From: Nocardioides sp. PD653-B2
GTDB taxonomy: Bacteria; Actinomycetota; Actinomycetes; Propionibacteriales; Nocardioidaceae
NCBI RefSeq assembly: GCF_002117935.1
Contig: NZ_BDJE01000017.1
Location: forward strand, 124,001 to 188,000
Direction: 5' to 3'
Length of the DNA stretch: 64,000 nt
Positions within the stretch are counted from its first letter, which is position 1, and each line of letters starts with the position of its first letter. Below are positions 59,180 to 64,000 of this stretch, in pieces. The notes under the pieces are model-generated. The model was given only the letters and a program-made list of their open reading frames with translations. It was not told the DNA's origin and did not search any database. Made by a program: the position numbers and the translations under genes.

Positions 59180-59219
59180 ACCGGGAGCACCGTCGACGCT
59201 CGCTGGTAGACATCTGCCC

Positions 59220-61262
59220 ATGACCCCACCCCCCGAGGAGCAGCCCGAGCTGCTCCCGGGCATGGTGCGGGCGACGGTCAAGGCGTCCCAGGCGAAGGCG
59301 AAGGCCACCCGCGCGAAGAAAGCCGCGGAGGCCGAGCCGGCGGCCGTCGACCCGGTCGCCCGGGTGCTGGTCGACGTGCCCCTCGCGCACCTCGACCGGC
59401 CCTTCGACTACACGGTCCCGGCGGCGATGGCCGACGACGCCGTGCCGGGTGCGCGGGTCAAGGTGCGCTTCGCCGGCCAGGACGTCGACGGCTACGTCGT
59501 CGAGCGCGCGGCCGGGTCCGACCACGCCGGCCGGCTGGCGCCGCTGCGCCGGGTGGTCAGCGCCGAGCCGGTGCTCGCGCCCCAGGTGGCCGCGCTCAGC
59601 GCCGACCTCGCCGAGCGCTACGCCGGCACCCGCTCCGACGTGCTCCGCCTCGCGATCCCGGCCCGGCACGCGACCACCGAGAAGCAGCCCTCGGCCCCGG
59701 CGCCCGGCTTCACCCGCGACGTGGCGGCCGGCGAGACCGCCTGGGCCGGCCACGAACCGGGTGTGGCGTTCCTCCGTCACCTCGCCGACGGCGGCGAGCC
59801 GCGGGCGGTCTGGGCGGCCGCGCCGGCCACCGACTGGCCGGCGCTCGTGGCCCACGCCGTTGCCGCGGCGTACGCCGCCGGGCGCGGCGCGCTGGTCTGT
59901 GTCCCCGACGGGAAGGACGTGGCGCGCGTCGACGCTGCGCTGACGGCGGTCCTGGGGCCGGGTCACCACGTCGCGCTCACCGCCGACTCCGGGCCGGCGC
60001 GCCGCTACCGCGACTTCCTCGCGATCAGCCGCGGCGCCCGGCGGGTCGTGGTCGGCACCCGCGCGGCGAGCTTCGCCCCGGTGCGCGACCTGGGCCTGGT
60101 GGTGATCTGGGACGACGGCGACGACCTCCACGCCGAGCCGCGCGCGCCCTACCCCCACACCCGCGAGACGCTGCTGCTGCGCGCCGAGCGCGAGCGCACC
60201 GCGACCCTGGTGGGCGGCTTCGCCCGCACGGTGGAGGGGGAGTACCTCCTCCGCACCGGCTGGGCCCGCGAGCTGAGCCCGTCGCGCGACGAGGTGCGCC
60301 GGCGTGTCACCGTGAGCATCGCGGGGGGCTCCGACGCCGACCTGCGCCGCGACGTGCACGCCCGGGCGTCCCGGATCCCGAAGCAGGTCCACGACGCCGT
60401 CCGCGACGCGTTGACCGCCGGATCGGTGCTCGTGCAGACGCCGCGGCTGGGCTACGTCACCTCGCTCGCGTGCGAGCGGTGCCGGACGCCGGCCCGTTGC
60501 TCGGCCTGCCAGGGCCCGCTGGCGCTGCGCGGGCCGACCACCCCGCCCGCGTGCCGCTGGTGCGGCACGGTCGCCGAGGCGTGGGCGTGCGCCGAGTGCG
60601 GCCACCGCGGGCTGCGCGCACCCGTGCTCGGCGATGCGCGGACCGCCGAGGAGCTGGGCCGGGCCTTCCCGAACACCCCGGTGCGCACCAGCTCCGGCGA
60701 CTCGGTCGTGGCGACCGTCGACGCGTCGCGCCAGATCGTGGTGGCGACGCCGGGCGCCGAGCCGGTGGCGGCCGAGGGCTACGCCGCCGTCGTGCTGCTC
60801 GACGCGTGGCTGCTGCTCTCCCGGATCGACCTGCGCGCGGGCGAGGAGGCGCTGCGGCGCTGGCTGAACGCCGCCGCCCTGGTGCGCCCCGGTGGCCGGG
60901 TCGTCGCGGTCGGCGACCCCGCCCACCCGGCGCTCCAGGCACTCGTGCGCTGGGACCCGGCCGGCTTCGCGGCCCGCGAGACCAGCGAGCGCGTGGAGGC
61001 CCACCTGCCACCCGCGAGCCGGCTCGCGACCATCACCGGCGAGCCGGGTGCCGTCGACGACGCGCTCACCCTGCTGTCGGCGCCCGCCAGCGCGGAGCTG
61101 CTCGGGCCGGTGCCGCTCGCCGACGAGGAGTGCCGGGTGGTGGTCCGGGTGCCGCGCGCGCAGGGCCCGGAGCTGTCGCGGGCGCTCGGGGAGCTGCAGC
61201 GGCTGCGGTCGGCCCGCAAGCTCGACGCCGTACGGATCCAGGTCGACCCGCAGTCGCTCTAG
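59220..61262 (+). CDS. priA: PriA-like primosomal protein N', helicase motifs degenerate
   Basis: The 680-aa protein is the actinobacterial PriA homologue for replication restart. The N-terminal DNA-binding domain begins V-A-R-V-L-V-D-V-P-L-A-H-L-D-R-P-F-D-Y. The region where PriA has its Walker A (G-x-T-G-S-G-K-T) reads A-A-A-P-A-T-D-W, and the DEEH box region reads W-D-D-G-D-D-L-H, so ATPase activity is unlikely. The zinc-binding Cys cluster (C-E-R-C-R-T-P-A-R-C-S-A-C and C-R-W-C, C-A-E-C) is kept. Loss of helicase motifs is known for actinobacterial PriA. The ATG is taken over a longer frame that runs through metK. Confidence 0.9.
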   Translation: MTPPPEEQPELLPGMVRATVKASQAKAKATRAKKAAEAEPAAVDPVARVLVDVPLAHLDRPFDYTVPAAMADDAVPGARVKVRFAGQDVDGYVVERAAGSDHAGRLAPLRRVVSAEPVLAPQVAALSADLAERYAGTRSDVLRLAIPARHATTEKQPSAPAPGFTRDVAAGETAWAGHEPGVAFLRHLADGGEPRAVWAAAPATDWPALVAHAVAAAYAAGRGALVCVPDGKDVARVDAALTAVLGPGHHVALTADSGPARRYRDFLAISRGARRVVVGTRAASFAPVRDLGLVVIWDDGDDLHAEPRAPYPHTRETLLLRAERERTATLVGGFARTVEGEYLLRTGWARELSPSRDEVRRRVTVSIAGGSDADLRRDVHARASRIPKQVHDAVRDALTAGSVLVQTPRLGYVTSLACERCRTPARCSACQGPLALRGPTTPPACRWCGTVAEAWACAECGHRGLRAPVLGDARTAEELGRAFPNTPVRTSSGDSVVATVDASRQIVVATPGAEPVAAEGYAAVVLLDAWLLLSRIDLRAGEEALRRWLNAAALVRPGGRVVAVGDPAHPALQALVRWDPAGFAARETSERVEAHLPPASRLATITGEPGAVDDALTLLSAPASAELLGPVPLADEECRVVVRVPRAQGPELSRALGELQRLRSARKLDAVRIQVDPQSL

Positions 61263-61349
61263 TGCCGCGTGCCACGAGCAGGTGCCTCGGCGTCGTGCTC
61301 CTCGCCCGCCCGGAACGGAGGCGACTCGGTCCACGCTCGACGGACCTGT

Positions 61350-61378
61350 GACGACCTCCGCCCGCGGTTCCCTAGACT
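61350..61378 (+). promoter_or_regulatory. Candidate promoter of def-fmt
   Basis: GTGACG-like bases near 61350 and TAGACT (61373-61378) form a plausible promoter about 45 bases before def. AAGGAG (61411-61416) is the ribosome site. The rest of the 158-base gap after priA shows no gene. Confidence 0.5.
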
Positions 61379-61420
61379 GGCGTCTCGCCCTCCAGGGCCA
61401 CCACCAGCGCAAGGAGTCCC

Positions 61421-61966
61421 GTGCCCATCCAGCCGATCCGCCTGTTCGGAGACCCGGTGCTGCGCAAGCCGGCGCTGGAGGTGGTGGACTTCGACAAGGA
61501 GCTGCGCCGACTGGTCGAGGACCTCACGGACACGATGCTCGACGCGCCGGGCGCGGGCCTCGCGGCGCCGCAGATCGGGGTCGGCCTGCGCGCGTTCACC
61601 TGGCACGTCGACGGCGAGGTCGGCCACCTGATCAACCCCCAGCTCGACCTCTCCGACGAGATCCAGGACGGACCCGAGGGGTGTCTCTCGCTCCCCGAGC
61701 TGACCTACGACTGCCGACGCGCGCTGTCGGTCGTCGCGCGCGGGTTCGACATGTACGGCGAGCCGGTCACCGTCTCCGGCTCCGACCTGCTGGCCCGCGC
61801 GATCCAGCACGAGACCGACCACCTCGACGGCGTGCTCTTCATCGACCGGCTCGACACCGCGGCCCGCAAGCTGGCGATGCGCGAGATCCGGGAGTCGGAC
61901 TGGTTCGGCCTCGAGCAGCCGCAGGTGCGGGTCAGCCCCCACGCGACCAACGGTCTCGGTCTCTAG
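61421..61966 (+). CDS. def: Peptide deformylase
   Basis: Def (181 aa) removes the formyl group from nascent proteins. The three metal-site motifs are present: [17 protein letters not shown] and Q-H-E-T-D-H-L-D-G, supplying Cys and two His plus the catalytic Glu. GTG start with AAGGAG four bases upstream, rather close. fmt follows after four bases, pairing removal and addition of formyl groups. Confidence 0.96.
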   Translation: MPIQPIRLFGDPVLRKPALEVVDFDKELRRLVEDLTDTMLDAPGAGLAAPQIGVGLRAFTWHVDGEVGHLINPQLDLSDEIQDGPEGCLSLPELTYDCRRALSVVARGFDMYGEPVTVSGSDLLARAIQHETDHLDGVLFIDRLDTAARKLAMREIRESDWFGLEQPQVRVSPHATNGLGL

Positions 61967-61970
61967 GGTC

Positions 61971-62909
61971 ATGCGCGTCGTCTTCGCCGGCACCCCCGAG
62001 GTCGCCGTACCGGCCCTGGACGCCGTCGCGGCGTCCTCCCACGAGCTGGTCGGCGTGGTCACCCGCCCGGACGCGCCGTCGGGACGTGGCCGCAAGCTGG
62101 TCGCGAGCCCGGTCGCGCAGCGCGCCGAGGAGCTGGGCGTCCCCGTGCTCAAGCCGGACCACCCGCGCGACCCCGACTTCCAGGCGGCGCTGCGTGCGCT
62201 CGAGCCGGACTGCTGCCCCGTCGTCGCCTACGGCGCGCTGCTCCCGCAGTCGGCCCTCGACATCCCGCGGCACGGCTGGGTGAACCTGCACTTCTCGGCG
62301 CTGCCCCACTGGCGCGGGGCCGCGCCCGTCCAGCACGCGATCTGGAACGGCGACGAGGTCACCGGTGCGACGACCTTCCGGATCGTGAAGGAGCTCGACG
62401 CCGGCCCGACCTTCGGGCTGATGACGGAGCGGATCCGCCCGACCGACACCGCGGGCGACCTGCTCGAGCGGCTCGCCGAAGGTGGCGCCGGCCTGCTCGT
62501 GCTGACCCTCGACGGTATCGAGGACGGCTCGCTCGAGGCCCGCCCCCAGCAGGTCGACGGAGTCTCGTTCGCACCGAAGATCCAGGTCGAGGACGCCCGG
62601 GTCGACTGGCGCCGCCCAGCGATCGTGATCGACCACCAGGTCCGCGCCTGCACGCCGGCGCCGGGCGCGTGGACGACGCTCGACGGCGAGCGGTTCAAGG
62701 TGGGGCCGGTGACCGTGACCGACCAGCGGCTCGAGCCGGGGGTGCTCGAGGTGGGCAGGGACCAGGTGCTCGTCGGCACCGGCACCCAGGCGGTGCGGCT
62801 CGGTGACGTCCAGGCGTTCGGGAAGAAACGGATGCCGGCCGCCGACTGGGCCCGGGGAGTTCGGCTTGCGACGGGTGTGACTTTTGATGCGGGTTCCGGT
62901 GAAAGCTGA
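61971..62909 (+). CDS. fmt: Methionyl-tRNA formyltransferase
   Basis: Fmt (312 aa) formylates initiator Met-tRNA. The N-terminal fold starts [14 protein letters not shown] and the folate-binding [17 protein letters not shown] is intact. The C-terminal OB domain has [13 protein letters not shown]. Linked to def by a four-base gap. The following gene starts 19 bases after the stop. Confidence 0.96.
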   Translation: MRVVFAGTPEVAVPALDAVAASSHELVGVVTRPDAPSGRGRKLVASPVAQRAEELGVPVLKPDHPRDPDFQAALRALEPDCCPVVAYGALLPQSALDIPRHGWVNLHFSALPHWRGAAPVQHAIWNGDEVTGATTFRIVKELDAGPTFGLMTERIRPTDTAGDLLERLAEGGAGLLVLTLDGIEDGSLEARPQQVDGVSFAPKIQVEDARVDWRRPAIVIDHQVRACTPAPGAWTTLDGERFKVGPVTVTDQRLEPGVLEVGRDQVLVGTGTQAVRLGDVQAFGKKRMPAADWARGVRLATGVTFDAGSGES

Positions 62910-62928
62910 CTTCCGGATCGATACCGTC

Positions 62929-63339
62929 ATGACCATGAGCCGCCCGGCGCGTGCAGACGACATCGACGAGATCTGCATGGCGTTGCCCGAGGTCGAGCTC
63001 GGGACGTCGTGGGGTGACCGACCGACGTACAAGGTGCGGGGCAAGGGCTTCCTGCTCTACCGGATGCCGCACCGGACCGCCGTCGACCCGGTGACGGGGG
63101 AGATGTACGACGACCTGCTCGTCATCACCACCCCGGACGCCGCGGAGAAGCAGGCCCTCGTCGACGACGAAGGCTCACCGTTCTTCACCATCGACCACTT
63201 CCGCGGCTACAACGCGGTCCTGGTCCAGCAGTCCCGTCTCGGAGAGATCGAGCGCGAGGAGCTGGCCGAAATCATCACCGACGCCTGGGCCACCAAGGCC
63301 CCCAAGACCCTCGTGAGGAAGTTCTTCGAGGATGGCTGA
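62929..63339 (+). CDS. MmcQ/YjbR family protein
   Basis: The 136-aa product fits the YjbR fold: a start D-I-D-E-I-C-M-A-L-P-E-V-E-L-G-T-S-W-G, then Y-K-V-R-G-K-G-F-L-L-Y-R and a C-terminal helix ending A-P-K-T-L-V-R-K-F-F. These proteins may bind DNA but have no settled function. The ATG at 62929 or the one six bases later is likely; an earlier start would overlap fmt. The stop overlaps the rsmB start by eight bases. Confidence 0.82.
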   Translation: MTMSRPARADDIDEICMALPEVELGTSWGDRPTYKVRGKGFLLYRMPHRTAVDPVTGEMYDDLLVITTPDAAEKQALVDDEGSPFFTIDHFRGYNAVLVQQSRLGEIEREELAEIITDAWATKAPKTLVRKFFEDG

Positions 63340-64000
63340 CCCCCGGCCACGGGGGCCTCAGCAGGGCAGGCGGGCTGCTGCGTCCCGTCCGTCCGTCGAC
63401 CCCGCTCGTCTGGCAGCTCTCGACGTCCTCAAGGCGGTGCGGGTCGACGGCGCCTACACCAACCTGGTGCTGCCCGCCGTGATCCGTCACCACGGGCTCA
63501 CCGGGCGCGACGCGGCGTTCGTGACCGAGCTGGCGTCCGGCACGATCCGGCGCCGCGGCACCTACGACGCGATCATCGCCGCCTGCGCGGACCGCCCCCT
63601 GAACAAGATCGAGGCCAAGGTGCTCGACGCGCTGCGCCTCGGCACGCACCAGCTGCTGTCGATGCGGGTGCCCTCGCACGCCGCCATCAGCACCACGGTC
63701 GACCTGGTGCGGGCGAAGGTGAGCTCGGGCGCCGGTGGCTTCGCCAACGCCGTGCTCCGCCGCGTGGACGAGCAGGGGCTCGCGGAGTGGATCGGCCGGG
63801 TCGCGCCGGATCCCCGGGTCGCTCCGACCCGCTTCGCCTCGATCGCCTACAGCCACCCGCGCTGGGTGGTCGACGAGCTGCGCAGCGCCGTCGGCGCCGA
63901 CGAACTCTACGACCTGCTCGCCGCCGACAACGAGCCCCCGCTGGTCACCCTGGTCGCCCGGCCGGGCCGCTCGACCCGCGAGGAGCTCCCGGGCGAGCCG
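63332..64000 (+). CDS. rsmB: 16S rRNA (cytosine-C5) methyltransferase RsmB, N-terminal part
   Basis: The open frame runs off the window after 223 codons. It shows the NusB-like RNA-binding domain of RsmB/Fmu: A-L-D-V-L-K-A-V-R-V-D-G-A-Y-T-N-L-V-L-P, R-D-A-A-F-V-T-E-L-A-S-G-T-I-R-R and H-A-A-I-S-T-T-V-D-L-V, then the start of the linker to the methyltransferase domain (Y-S-H-P-R-W-V-V). The catalytic Cys pair lies beyond the end. The def-fmt-rsmB order is conserved. Confidence 0.9.
   Translation, partial: MADPRPRGPQQGRRAAASRPSVDPARLAALDVLKAVRVDGAYTNLVLPAVIRHHGLTGRDAAFVTELASGTIRRRGTYDAIIAACADRPLNKIEAKVLDALRLGTHQLLSMRVPSHAAISTTVDLVRAKVSSGAGGFANAVLRRVDEQGLAEWIGRVAPDPRVAPTRFASIAYSHPRWVVDELRSAVGADELYDLLAADNEPPLVTLVARPGRSTREELPGEP

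Overview
This 64 kb window is a stretch of very GC-rich actinobacterial chromosome. Gene order (ruvCAB-yajC-secDF-apt-rel, aroC-aroK-aroB-aroQ-efp-nusB, pyrRBC-carAB-pyrF-mihF-gmk-rpoZ-coaBC-metK-priA-def-fmt), the actinobacterial integration host factor, frequent GTG starts with 4-base stop/start overlaps, and a family of short palindromic repeats with GGT(C/T)GAG and CTCGAAACC/TATCGAGACC ends all suggest a Nocardioides-like member of the Nocardioidaceae. That assignment is inferred from gene order and style, not from a marker search. I see no tRNA, rRNA, CRISPR array, phage or insertion sequence.

Layout. 0-10 kb: Holliday-junction resolution (ruvC end, ruvA, ruvB), accessory and SecDF components of protein export, adenine salvage (apt), the bifunctional alarmone enzyme Rel, a first collagen-like secreted protein and a DUF349 protein. 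10-14 kb: a metallo-hydrolase, hisS and aspS. 14-21 kb: a complete dipeptide/oligopeptide ABC importer in the unusual order permease, binding protein, permease, two ATPases, with two stacked hairpins after the binding-protein gene. 21-27 kb: rarA, a 65-bp tandem repeat array, two small membrane proteins, alaS, ruvX and mltG. 27-36 kb: shikimate pathway genes (aroE, C, K, B, Q) with an orphan prepilin peptidase, a second collagen-like protein, a SIMPL-domain protein, efp and nusB.

36-44 kb is more accessory: two related FAD disulfide-type oxidoreductases flanking a DUF1206 membrane protein, a ParA/MinD-like ATPase with an altered P-loop, an F420-type PPOX protein, a quinone reductase-like protein, and a Tat-exported molybdopterin protein paired with a membrane cytochrome b.

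44-55 kb is a nearly continuous pyrimidine operon (pyrR, B, C, carA, carB, pyrD, pyrK-like, a second PyrD-like protein, pyrF) with a PyrR RNA-binding hairpin overlapping the pyrR ribosome site. It encodes a full class 2 dihydroorotate dehydrogenase and also a PyrK/PyrD-1B-like pair whose PyrD-like member lacks the catalytic Cys and several orotate-binding residues. 55-64 kb: mihF, gmk, rpoZ, coaBC (which appears to start at CTG), metK, a helicase-degenerate priA, def, fmt, a YjbR-type protein and the 5' part of rsmB.

The most interesting signals are the PyrK/PyrD-like pair, palindromic repeats that have entered coding sequence (clearly in pyrD, probably in pyrC, and supplying the aroQ stop codon), a 162-bp inverted-repeat element forming the whole nusB leader, the 65-bp array, and a shared two-motif upstream arrangement at both collagen-like genes.
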